Origin: Trichomonas vaginalis G3
Lineage: Eukaryota; Parabasalia; Trichomonadida; Trichomonadidae
Assembly: GCF_026262505.1 (NCBI RefSeq)
Contig: NC_067205.1
Location: 19,837,645 to 19,901,644, forward strand
Direction: 5' to 3'
Length of the DNA: 64,000 nt
Shown here: positions 9,562 to 19,491 of the stretch, in pieces
How the letters are laid out: each line of letters begins with the position of its first letter
Numbering within the stretch: position 1 is the stretch's first letter
Program-made: the position numbers and the translations under genes
The notes under the pieces: model-generated
Told to the model about the DNA's origin: nothing
Seen by the model: only the letters and a program-made list of their open reading frames with translations
The model's database searches: none

Positions 9562-12500
9562 TTAAATAAATGGCATACAACATCCATTTTCACAACATAC
9601 AGCCTTAGTGTGTGCTCCTGTTAATGCAGTCTTACCGATTGTTAAGCGAGTCATTGACCCGTTTTTAAGTTGTAAATTAATATTCTGACCATCAAATATC
9701 ACTTTATCATTTATTATATCCAAATAATTTTTAGGTGTTAATTGTTTATTTTGTCGTAAACTAACACCTTTCATTTTTTGTGCAATCTTTTTAAAATCAC
9801 TTCCATCAATTGAACCGTTGAATGATGTATAACACTTAGGGCATAAAGCAACCATGTTATCACCTTGTTTCTCAATTGCTAAACCCAATAACTTCTTCTC
9901 ATGTGCTTTTTCTTCAGCTTTATTCTTTAATTTAGGTTTAAATTTCTCATCAAAACAGAAGAAATCAAAAGGTGCGAATTTGAAAATGTTTTTATCATAA
10001 AATTGTTTATCGGTTACAATCGCTTGAAATGCTTGAGTGTTAGGAAGATTTGGGTCGCCAGCAATAGCCCAATAAGATGAATCAGTATCACCTTCAATGA
10101 AATGAAAACGATTAACATTCATGCATTTATACATAAAATCATAAATGAAAACCAAATACCAGTATTTAGCATTATCTAAAGTGAAGAATGCCTCTTGTAA
10201 ACATGTATCACATCTATAAAATTTATCTTTGAGCATCACTTGATACGTATCCTCTCCTATTTCTCTTATGTTTTTAAACTTATTTGACATACATGCAACG
10301 CGTGCCTTCTGTGCATTCATTATTTTAGTCTTTGTGTAATTTTGTGTATTCATTGCATCGTAACCATATGATCCATTAAGCGAAATCTTGCAAAATAAAC
10401 TTTTTCCTTTATTTCCTTCTAATTCAGCCTTTTGTCTTTCGTTCATAAATTCGTTCGCAAATTCATTAAAACAAGTGTTTTTAGTAAATGTTAAAATTGA
10501 TTGAATATCATCGATGATAAAATGAAATCTATCTATTAGATACCAAAGATAATAAGAAGAAAATGGTTGATATTGGTTGTGTGTTGATGCTAACTGAGTT
10601 AATTTCCTCTGTTTCTGGTCAACTGGTAGATTGTTTGATTTCATGTAATTATACATAAAACTACCAATTGTTTTTTCATCTGTGATAATATCTAAGTTTC
10701 TTATTATCGGTAAAAAGTTTATGTAATCATTAATGTATTTTTCATCAATGTGACCCTTTACTTCAGCCACGAATAAAGTATTTTTCTTCTTAATTATTCC
10801 CAGTGCTTTTGCTTTCTTTGTTGCTGTATCACAAATGATAACACCATTCAATCTTCCCGGCATATACATTTTATGGTCAGTATATTGAATGAAATCATGA
10901 GGATTAGATGAAAATGATGAAGGATATAATGAATTAAAATCAACACCAACGAAATGAGTCATAATGTTGGAAGTGTCCTCATTTGATACAGTTTTAGTTT
11001 CTGGATTATATGAAAGTTTATTAATGTGTGTGATTCCTTTAAGATTTACTCTATGTTGAACATTTGATAAACCACCAGTAATTCCATTACGGAGAATGTG
11101 ATAAGCTTCAACTGAATCTAAAGTCATTGGTAAATTATTTTTTAATGCATAATTTCTTAAATTGATTCTTAAACGTTGAACATCTTCATCTTTATTTGAT
11201 TTTACGAATTGCAATAACAACACATTAACTGACAATTTTCTTTGGTATGTGGTTTTTCATTATCGATTCTATCCAATGTTGGTTTATTTGCATATGTAAA
11301 CGCTTTACCACACATTTTGCATTTAGATGAAAGGATTAAATCGTGATAGTATTGAAAATCATCCATTGAAACATTATTTTTAGTATCTCTTTCTGCTTTT
11401 TCATCTTGTTTCTTATATGATTCAATTTTATATTTCCAATACTTTTTCGTTAATTCAAAACTTGATTCTATCTCTTCCTCAGGATATTTTTCATTAGGAT
11501 TAAAGTCTTTATATGCTAAAGCGTAACGAATCATTGAAGCATTCGATGATAAAGAAAGATTATGAAGCATATCAATTTTATAAACAAATGTTTCTTCAAT
11601 AATTTTATCGATTGGGTCAATCATAATTTCAACATCTTTATTGCAATAATGAATAAAATATTCTAATCTATTCTTAAAGTTTTTAGCATCATTGAGATAT
11701 ATTTGATAATCACTATCTGATATAGTTTCTTGAGTTAATGCTGAAAAATGAATCTTGAGTGAATGGTTCCACTTTATATAATTCTTCTTCGTAATTCTCC
11801 CACGTGATGAATTGATAAGGGAAAAAGGATTTAACACGTGATTTATTGTTTCCGAAATCTTGAGTGAATTGGTCTAATGTCCCACCCGCTATATAATTTC
11901 TGATGTCAATAAATCTCAATTCATATGGAACGTTTGTTTTCTTTACAATGATTTGCTTAAATTGTGAAGATGAACCCAGCATTGATTTTATTTTCCATTT
12001 TGCAGTGTTTAAATCACGCAGAATTAAATTTAAATCAAACTTTCCCAAATTAAAACCTATGATATTCACTTTATTGAATTCCTCATCTAGAAGTTCTTTA
12101 AATGCTTCCTTCTGTTTTTCATTTAATGTATGAGATAAAGTCCCCACCGTTTGCGGCTTCAATAATTCTTCATATTGTTCAATATTTGATTTAGCAACTA
12201 ATGAACAGGTTGAAAATAAAAACTCAATCCAATCAGAAATAAAAGAATCACTCGAAGTTAAGCAAAAATTCCTCGTATATATTTTATCGTTTAATTTAAC
12301 CGTTGATGATACCATGAATGGTTTTAAGTAAGCATTCAAAGTTGCACACTCAGAAAGTTGTAATTTAGAGATGTGAAAACTTAAATTTTATAATCCCTGG
12401 GATGCACTTTCTTCGATTTTTTTTAAATTTTTGGGATAAATTTTGACATCTTTTTTTTTTGCTGGCGACCCCCCCGTTTAGGGCATCAAAAAAACATGTT

Positions 12501-13747
12501 GTTTCGTTTCAAGATCGGGATATGTTGTGAACCCGACTTCTTTCATTAATGAAGTGATTTCTTAAGTTGAATAAAAACAAATTTGATTGAAATTCATACA
12601 AAATTTCTTTTTATCATTATTATTTAAGATGCTTTTTTATGTTGAATTGTTAATTTTTTTATTTCCACCTGGGATATTTTGAATTGGGCTAGCCCAATCC
12701 CACCTCTCAATTTTCTCTCAATTGGGCAATGGGGATCCCATATAAAATGTATTGTAACAAAATTTTACATGCATAATATAGTACAATTAAACAACATTCT
12801 AAAAATATTAAATTCACATCATTTACTTGAAGATTTTATATTTTCAACAAAAATTAATACAATAATTACATTAAATTGAGGAGATTTATAATATTTATTA
12901 TAAATTAAAATATTATTACTCATTAATTTGTTGAAATATTGCATTTTAGTGGTAAAAATTAAAATTTAAGTTTACATGGAGAAAAAAATTTTTAAATTCC
13001 AAAAAAAAATTCAATTGGGATAACGATAGGGACAAAAATTTAGAATCCCCATATGCTTGGGATAAAATCACATGACTATTGTAATTCTTCTTTAGTCTCT
13101 AATGTTTCGAAGTCAAAAGTAATATAATATCTTGTCGGTTTATAATATTCCTGCAAATTGTGAGCTAATAACCACTGATATATCTTCTGTTTCGTAATAT
13201 GTGGTGCATATGGTTGCTGTGTCTTTTGCAACTGAACGTCTTGAATTAATCTCCCATTATTTTCTTTACATTTCTCACAATGCTTTAAAAATCTTCTTTG
13301 GTTTTTCCTTTCTGGATCATCGCGGATAGAATAAACTTCTTCTTTACAATATGGACAAACTTTATAGCCGGTGAGTGCTTCAACGTCTGTTATTCTGTCA
13401 GCGTGAAGTTTTCCACATGGACTCTGTGTTAATAAAATATTTACTGTTTCAAATTCTGGATCTATCATTATTGATTCCACTAATGGAAAGTCTACCTTAT
13501 TTATGTCCACGTCTTCTGGTTGAGGATCACAATAATAGAAATCAATATTAACATTTAACATTCTCGCTAATCTCTCACTTTCTGATGAAATGTCAAACCC
13601 TTCATATGCATCTATTGCTTCATTTAAATAGCTTCTACGAGTTTTAGGATTAACACCATCAGGAATGTTATAGAAGCGTTTTAAATAACCTTCTACTTCT
13701 GCTCTAATTTGATTATCATTCATTTTAGCTGTTCCGTTTTTGTTCAT
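9562..13747 (-). pseudogene. polB: Maverick/Polinton protein-primed type B DNA polymerase (broken)
   Basis: This is the DNA-replication enzyme of the element, of the viral/organellar protein-primed family B. On the - strand the parts run as follows. First comes a Cys/His zinc-knuckle-like region (CPYCKEE ... HCEKCK, about 13.27-13.35 kb), then Exo I (FDFET, about 13.1 kb), Exo II (GFNLGKFDLNL, about 12.04 kb) and Exo III (YCNKDVEIM, about 11.65 kb). An HNH-like zinc module follows (CKMCG ... LDRIDN ... CCYCN, about 11.2-11.33 kb), then polymerase motif A (DFNSLYPS, about 10.93 kb), motif B (KISLNGSYGY, about 10.38 kb) and motif C (GDTDSSY, about 10.09 kb). A C-terminal Cys pair pattern (CPKCY; CCENGCC) follows. 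The gene is interrupted by the 713-bp element at 12366-13078 and carries a small number of further breaks. Family assignment is secure. Confidence 0.85.
12366..13078. mobile_element. hAT-like non-autonomous element inserted in the Maverick polymerase gene
   Basis: 713 bases of non-coding, very AT-rich DNA lie between two copies of the 8-mer ttgtaatt (12358-12365 and 13079-13086), an 8-bp target-site duplication. The ends read TAGAGATGTGA at the left and, reverse-complemented, TAGTCATGTGA at the right: 9 of 11 positions match. An 8-bp duplication and TAG-starting short inverted repeats are the hallmark of hAT superfamily non-autonomous elements. Inside are several short GGGAT/ATCCC palindromic pieces (for example atccctgggat near 12393, ttgggctagcccaa near 12684). 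No transposase coding. The insertion is younger than the Maverick, but the undiverged duplication does not date it closely. Confidence 0.65.
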
Positions 13748-13944
13748 TTATGTAAGAATAAAAAATTAAAATAAATAAAAATAAAGTTTATTTTTTAAAG
13801 CCATAAAATGAATTAAGAACACATAAATTTTTATCATCTGCGACGTGACGAATACATTTTAATTTACTCAAGAATGCGTACCTGATACATTAAATCTAAT
13901 TCCTGTTTATTTAATTTCACAACTTTGAAAGGATGTATGAATAG

Positions 13945-14886
13945 CTATAAAATGATGAGAGATGTTTTATGGGTTGCTTCCATTTTTTCTGAAATAAATG
14001 AATAAATATAATGCTTATACGTTTTCATATCTTTTATGTTCTTAATAACGAATGGTATAGACCTTTCAACTTCGTCTTTCCTTCGGTGCTGTTCTTTCAT
14101 ATGAAACTTATTAGTATCTTCAATAATGAAACCACAATCACACAAAATTTTATATGGTTCAATGGTTTCTTTTGATATTTTATCTAATAAATCAAAAACT
14201 TTATCAACACCCGTGCATTTATTTAAATAATAATTTGGTGTAAATATCATGATTTCTTTCTAATTGTATTAGTTGCATATGTCACGTTTTTAAGAGCTTT
14301 TTTGAATTTTTTGGAATTAAAGGTGGTGAAAGTAGGATACAGGGGTATCTTCATTATCAATAAATTGTAACTTATGTTTACGAATATAATTTAGTACCTT
14401 CTTCTGAAAGTGTTTCGTCTATTTCACCATCTATAAATTTTGTGTTGATTCTGAGACATAATTTTTATATCTTTTCATGAGATTTCTGTACTTCTGATTC
14501 TGAAGCTGGGATATTCATTAAACCCTCTACTTCATTTTCATTATATTTTTCAACTTCTCTTAATTCCTTATTTTTTATCTATTTCATCTCTTATTTTTTC
14601 CAGTCTTTCAATTTCATTGTATTCATCATCTTTAATCCGTTCTTCATAATATTCGGGAAAACATCAGGTTCTTTAGGTTTTTTCTTCTTCAGATGTGGGA
14701 TATAAGAAATTTATAACATATCTTTATTCATTTTTCCATCATAATCTAAATCATTTAATAACTCGGCAAATTTTTGACAATTTCTTAATAATATTTATCA
14801 ACTTCATAACCCACCTCCTCTAATATATCCTTTAGTTCCCGTTTGTGAATCCTAATTTTTTAACGTTTGTTAGTTTTGACGCTCAT
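13945..14886 (-). pseudogene. Maverick EF-hand-like / zinc-knuckle protein, copy B (broken)
   Basis: A - strand gene upstream of the polymerase and in the same direction. The N-terminal end starts at ATG 14886 (MSVKTNNVKKLGF) and contains a loop DLDYDGKMNKDD with EF-hand spacing. The middle is Glu/Lys-rich and probably coiled coil. The C-terminal part has a C-x-C ... H-x4-H pattern (CDCGF ... HMKEQH), a possible zinc knuckle. It carries several breaks. I know no named Maverick family that combines these parts; function unknown. The same gene recurs in copy A. Confidence 0.5.
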
Positions 14887-15193
14887 TTCATACAAATAAA
14901 AAATAAAAATAATAAACATAACTAAGTTTTAATTTTTCGTAAGACATGAATTTTTAATGGTTTATTTTTTAAAAAAAATTTTTTTTTATTTCATTATGTA
15001 TGGGCTGAGTGTAAATGTCTTACAATTTTGAAAATTTTTTAAATCTTGATTTATTCAAAAACGTAAGAATAAAAACTGTAAGAATCATACATTTTTTACT
15101 TCATATGTTAAAAAAATGATACAAAATCGCTCGATATTGTATGAATTCTTACGTTTACAAAAAAAGTCACAAAACCCATCATATCCTACTACT
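14887..15193. repeat. Non-coding terminal region of Maverick copy B
   Basis: About 300 bases with no gene, nearly identical to 948-1254, ending in CT at 15193. Subterminal inverted repeat arms lie near 15059-15070 and 15145-15156. Confidence 0.6.
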
Positions 15194-15347
15194 TTGTATA
15201 CGTGTTACTTCTCATCGAGCTGATAATAGCAAATTATATTATCGTATTCAATGTAATGATAATACATTTCTCTGGGTAACTCCAAACTCCATAAATGATG
15301 AAACAAATAAATTATTTGTCAGATTTTATAACGACAGATCCTGTTGA
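15194..15347 (+). pseudogene. Chromodomain-like ORF, U2, 5' end replaced by Maverick
   Basis: Same situation as 1255-1411: Maverick copy B abuts the ORF near codon 7. It is one codon shorter than U0 near its end. Confidence 0.45.
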
Positions 15348-15459
15348 TGACGATTTATTTTTAACTCGAGAAGATAAAGATAATCCAAGCATTGTATTCA
15401 AAGAAAAATATAAAAAGATGAATAATATAACAATTTATAAATACAAACAAATAAAACAA

Positions 15460-16712
15460 TTAATCAATTCCTTTGAGGAACTTATTATTATAATTATAGG
15501 CTGATTTGGCATTGTCTCTTTTGATTCTGGGAGTAGATTTATAATTATCATCATCTGAACTAGAATTATCAAGGAATTTTCGTTTAAAAGGCGAGGTTTT
15601 TGAATGGGTTTCTTTATTTGTTGTTGTTTTTGGAGTTGATTGTTGATAATTTTCTTTTTGTGAAATTTTTGTTGTTGATTTGCTAATTTTAGGTGTATTG
15701 TAATTATACTTCTTTGGTGTATTGAATTTGTCTTGTTTGAGTCCGGATTCATCATCACTTGATGAAGAGAATATAAATCTTGATCCGTTTTTAAGAGTTA
15801 AAGGGGATATTTTATCTGGGTCACTATCGAATATATGGTTGAACTCAAATAGATATGTTTCATTAGACAAAACTGACTCTGAAAGTCGAGATCGATAATT
15901 CATTGTCGAAATGACCTGATATTTATCTGGATCTGTTTCGTATCTGTTCAGTTTAGGATATTTACTAACACGAAAGCCACGATGATCGTCATCACTAGCA
16001 TAAACTCCGTCTTTTGGAATTCCAAGAAACAAAACTTCTTCGTTGTTTTCTTCTTCATATGAATATTCATATTCAATATCAATATCAATTCCTGTGTTTA
16101 ATTCTTGTTGTTCTTCAATAAATGCAGCATTTGGTTTTTTTTGACTCTTTTTGAGCCTTTCTTAGGTTTTTCGTAAGGTTGACGAGGTTTGTAATAGTCA
16201 TATTCTGGATAAAACTCGAAATTATCTTCTTTTTCTTCTTCTTCAAAATATGAATATGAATTTTTTGTATTTGTGGAAATTATTGATGTATTTATTTCGG
16301 ATTTTTCTTCTGTAATGTCGTCAAGCTGTAATTGGTCTTGTGATGGAATTATTTCAGAAATTTTATTATTAATAGATTTTTTAATTGGTGATTCATTAAA
16401 TAATTGATCTTCGGCTTCTTCTGATATACTTTCTAATATTAAATTTGAATTAGAATTGTTTCTTACAAAGTTATTTTGAAAATGTAAGATTTCGTTAATT
16501 CTTGTACTACTTCGCCGACTTTCTGATGCAGAATCATCGTTTTCGTAAGTTTGGTTTTGCTTTGGATGTGAAATTTGTCGCTTGCCTGCTCGATTTAATA
16601 TTTCTTTGATAGATTTACCTAATGTTGATCGTGGATTCTTAAGTCTTGTCTTAACCCTCATGTATGGAAATGCTTCTGAAACTTGGTGAATAATTCTTGG
16701 ACTTACATTCAT
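15460..16712 (-). pseudogene. Acidic Ser/Asn-rich nuclear-like protein, S' long form, U2
   Basis: The best view of the long N-terminus: ATG 16712, MNVSPRIIHQVSEAFPY, then MRVKTRLKNPRSTLGKSIKE. The frame is open except for one base missing from a homopolymer near 16137 (within the codons of the basic SKRVKRK region). The gene is therefore either broken by one frameshift or intact with a consensus error. Total span about 417 codons. Further description at 42435-43637. Confidence 0.55.
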
Positions 16713-17019
16713 AAAAAAATTTTTTGACAATGGTCAAAAGATTCTTTACATTTGTCAAAAAAAAGTAGGCGTTTAAATATGCAACATATAGATATAAAGG
16801 TCAAAAAATTAAACAGTTCAAGGATTACTATTCATGTATCTATGAGAAGTCACATTTAAGCCATAATATATGAGGAAATTTAAAGAAATTTAGGTGCTTT
16901 CCTCATATGAACAAAGATTATAATTTCTGTGTCTCATCAAACTTGTATTTTGCATATTGTTAGCATGTCAGGAAGTGGAAAGTGCACACTTGAGAGAACT
17001 ATATGTGTAAGTGAAATTT
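16713..17019. other. S' spacer, U2
   Basis: Spacer nearly identical to that at 2774-3081. No gene seen. Confidence 0.5.
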
Positions 17020-18011
17020 TTATCGTTTAATCAATAACAAAATAGAAAAATGAAATTTACCAAAAAGAAAATTTATGGATTTAAAAGAAGAACAAATTTT
17101 ATTTTCTTTCTTTGGTACAAATAATACTTCATATTCAAAATCTCTTGCACATATACTAAAATCAATGTAGTAAAAATTATTCTTAAATGATTCTGTTCCT
17201 TGATCTGATACATCAACTGTTCCATGAGTTGATAAATCATCAATACTACATTGATGTATATAAATCTGTCCACCATACTTCCTTAAATAAAACTCCATTA
17301 TTCTGTCGATTGTTTTGGAAAGATGAATTGAAAATATCAAGTCTATAAGAAACATAAACTAATCAGAATTTCTCTTGAGAATTATTTATATAATTACATC
17401 GGTCAATTCTTCCTTGACAAGAAAAACCCAGTAATAATACAGAAAGCTGCTTTTAAATTCTCAAAATTACAAAATGAAACATTTACTGTTGATTCAACAT
17501 TATCATAATAAAACCTGTAGACTGCTGAAATACAGTTAGAAATGTTTGTTTTTGAAAGTGATGTAAAACCTTGAGATTGGTAAATCATTAAATCTACTGA
17601 ACTATTTCCTCCATTACAAATTGATCCTTGGAGGAGTGTACTGTTAATTTCGCCATATAAATAAGTAAATTGGCCAACTGATGGAGTTTGACTTTCAAAT
17701 GAACAGAATTTATCAATAATAATGTTATTTTTACTATAACTTTGAATATATACTGTACCTGAACCTTTTGAAAAAACGTTTTCGCAAAGTAAAATCGAGT
17801 AATCTTTTGTATATTCGAATTTAACTGCTCTATCTTGAAGATTGGTAAACTTGCAGATGTATGCAAAGCATTTGTTAGATGCTGCTGTGACTTTTTCAAC
17901 TTCACCGGTAAAAACTTCGGAAGGAGGACTAATTCCTTCATAATAAAGGTTCCAAACACTATCTTGATCAGCATCGCTATGGGAATACTTCTCGAATGCA
18001 ATTAATTGCAC
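17020..18011 (-). pseudogene. Beta-helix protein gene, mosaic copy, U2 (frames broken)
   Basis: The N-terminal half (17403-18011) matches the L-unit variant II almost exactly. The C-terminal part (17020-17355) follows the U0 variant (SICARDFEYEVLF). The switch lies in the variable middle. Several small indels interrupt the middle. A natural example of block exchange between variants. Confidence 0.55.
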
Positions 18012-18168
18012 TTAAACAATGAGTTTTTTGACTCATTGCAAAAGTAATAAAAAGGATGGGGGTAAAACTTTCAGTTGAAATTCACTGATATTCATCAAAT
18101 ATTTAATATTTATGTTTTAATTTTGTTAATTCACAAGTTTAGTTGTTCAGAATTATTCATTTTTTATA

Positions 18169-18339
18169 ATGTCTGGGAAATCTATTGTACGTGTTACTTC
18201 TCATCGAGCTGATAATAACAAATTATATTATTGTATTCAATGTAATGATAATACATTTCTCTGGGTAACTCCAAACTCCATAAATGATGAAACAAATAAA
18301 TTATTTGTAAGGTACTTTTATAACGACAGATCCTGTTGA
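18169..18339 (+). CDS. Chromodomain-like small ORF (reference copy, U3)
   Basis: 56 codons from ATG 18169 (MSGKSIVRVTSHRADN) to TGA. The pattern fits a chromodomain or chromo-shadow core: V-x-V-T-S-H-R, then KLYYCIQC (compare the EYLVKW strand), FLWVTPNSI (compare TWEPEENL) and LFVRYF (compare the C-terminal helix). Known chromodomains bind methylated histone tails or partner proteins; that role here is inference. Just past the TGA, another frame is open and strongly acidic (TDPVDDDLFLTREDKDN ... VFKEKY) until a stop near 18410. The original gene may therefore have been longer and is now shifted, in every unit alike. It converges on the acidic gene, whose stop is 113 bases away. Confidence 0.45.
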   Translation: MSGKSIVRVTSHRADNNKLYYCIQCNDNTFLWVTPNSINDETNKLFVRYFYNDRSC

Positions 18340-18451
18340 TGATGATTTATTTTTAACTCGAGAAGATAAAGATAATCCAAGCATTGTATTCAAAGAAAAA
18401 TATAACTAGATGAATAATATAACAATTTATAAATATAAACAAATAAAACAA

Positions 18452-19491
18452 TTAATCAATTCCTTTAAGGAACTTATTATTATAATTATAGGCTGATTTG
18501 GCATTATCTCTTTTGATTCTGGGAGTAGATTTATAATTATCATCATCTGAACTAGAATTATCAAGGAATTTTCGTTTAAAAGGCGAGGTTTTTGAATGGG
18601 TTTCTTTATTTGTTGTTGTTTTTGGAGTTGATTGTTGATAATTTTCTTTTTGTGAAATTTTTGTTGTTGATTTGCTAATTTTAGGTGTATTGTAATTATA
18701 CTTCTTTGGTGTATTGAATTTGTCTTGTTTGAGTCCGGATTCATCATCACTTGATGAAGAGAATATAAATCTTGATCCGTTTTTAAGAGTTAAAGGGGAT
18801 ATTTTATCTGGGTCACTATCGAATATATGGTTGAACTCAAATAGATATGTTTCATTAGACAAAACTGACTCTGAAAGTCGAGATCGATAATTCATTGTCG
18901 AAATGACCTGATATTTATCTGGATCTGTTTCGTATCTGTTCAGTTTAGGATATTTACTAACACGAAAGCCACGATGATCGTCATCACTAGCATAAACTCC
19001 GTCTTTTGGAATTCCAAGAAACAAAACTTCTTCGTTGTTTTCTTCTTCATATGAATATTCATATTCAATATCAATATCAATTCCTGTGTTTAATTCTTGT
19101 TGTTCTTCAATAAATGCAGCATTTGGTTTTCTTTTGACTCTTTTTGAGCCTTTCTTAGGTTTTTCGTAAGGTTGACGAGGTTTGTAATAGTCATATTCTG
19201 GATAAAACTCGAAATTATCTTCTTTTTCTTCTTCTTCAAGATATGAATATGAATTTTTTGTATTTGTGGAAATTATTGATGTATTTATTTCGGATTTTTC
19301 TTCTGTAATGTCGTCAAGCTGTAATTGGTCTTGTGATGGAATTATTTCAGAAATTTTATTATTAATAGATTTTTTAATTGGTGATTCATTAAATAATTGA
19401 TCTTCGGCTTCTTCTGATATACTTTCTAATATGAAATTTGAATTAGAATTGTTTCTTACAAAATTATTTTGAAAATGTAGGATTTCGTTAA
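18452..19491 (-). pseudogene. Acidic protein gene, 5'-replaced, U3
   Basis: The reading frame is uninterrupted from the L junction to the TAA, about 340 codons. Its upstream end continues a few codons into L sequence (IANKNASG) before a stop, with no ATG; the first ATG is internal (MNYRSRLSES). The N-terminal ~60 codons present in S units are replaced. A short product from the internal ATG, or none, is expected. Confidence 0.6.

Larger units (their letters stand above)
6619..15193. mobile_element. Maverick/Polinton fragment, copy B
   Basis: About 8.6 kb of Maverick/Polinton. The parts, from the right end leftwards, are: non-coding terminus, EF-hand-like gene (broken), protein-primed type B DNA polymerase (broken, and interrupted by a hAT-like element), rve-type integrase (looks whole), a 98-codon gene, then a region with a tRNA-like sequence, a hairpin and a 60-codon + strand ORF. 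The right end is the same CT terminus as copy A, followed by the candidate 6-bp duplication ttgtat (15194-15199). The left edge at 6619 shows no inverted match to the right terminus, so the element is incomplete. No packaging ATPase, protease or clear capsid gene is visible; whole Mavericks are usually 15-20 kb. It is a fossil with a handful of breaks. The insertion predates the ~13.94 kb duplication that also produced copy A. Confidence 0.8.
15194..18168. repeat. Array unit U2 (S' type)
   Basis: The counterpart of U0, following Maverick copy B. The acidic gene has its long N-terminus, and the spacer (16713-17019) is the S' form. The beta-helix copy is a patchwork: variant II-like in the N-terminal half, S'-like in the C-terminal third. 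Its right end is like the L units. Confidence 0.85.

Noticed and set aside
18427-18750. A 107-codon - strand frame (MMMNPDSNKTNS...) repeated in every unit
   Set aside because: It lies in another frame over the C-terminal half of the acidic gene. Its sequence (runs of Ile, Asn, Gln and Lys) is what a shifted reading of that region gives, and its recurrence only reflects the repeat.
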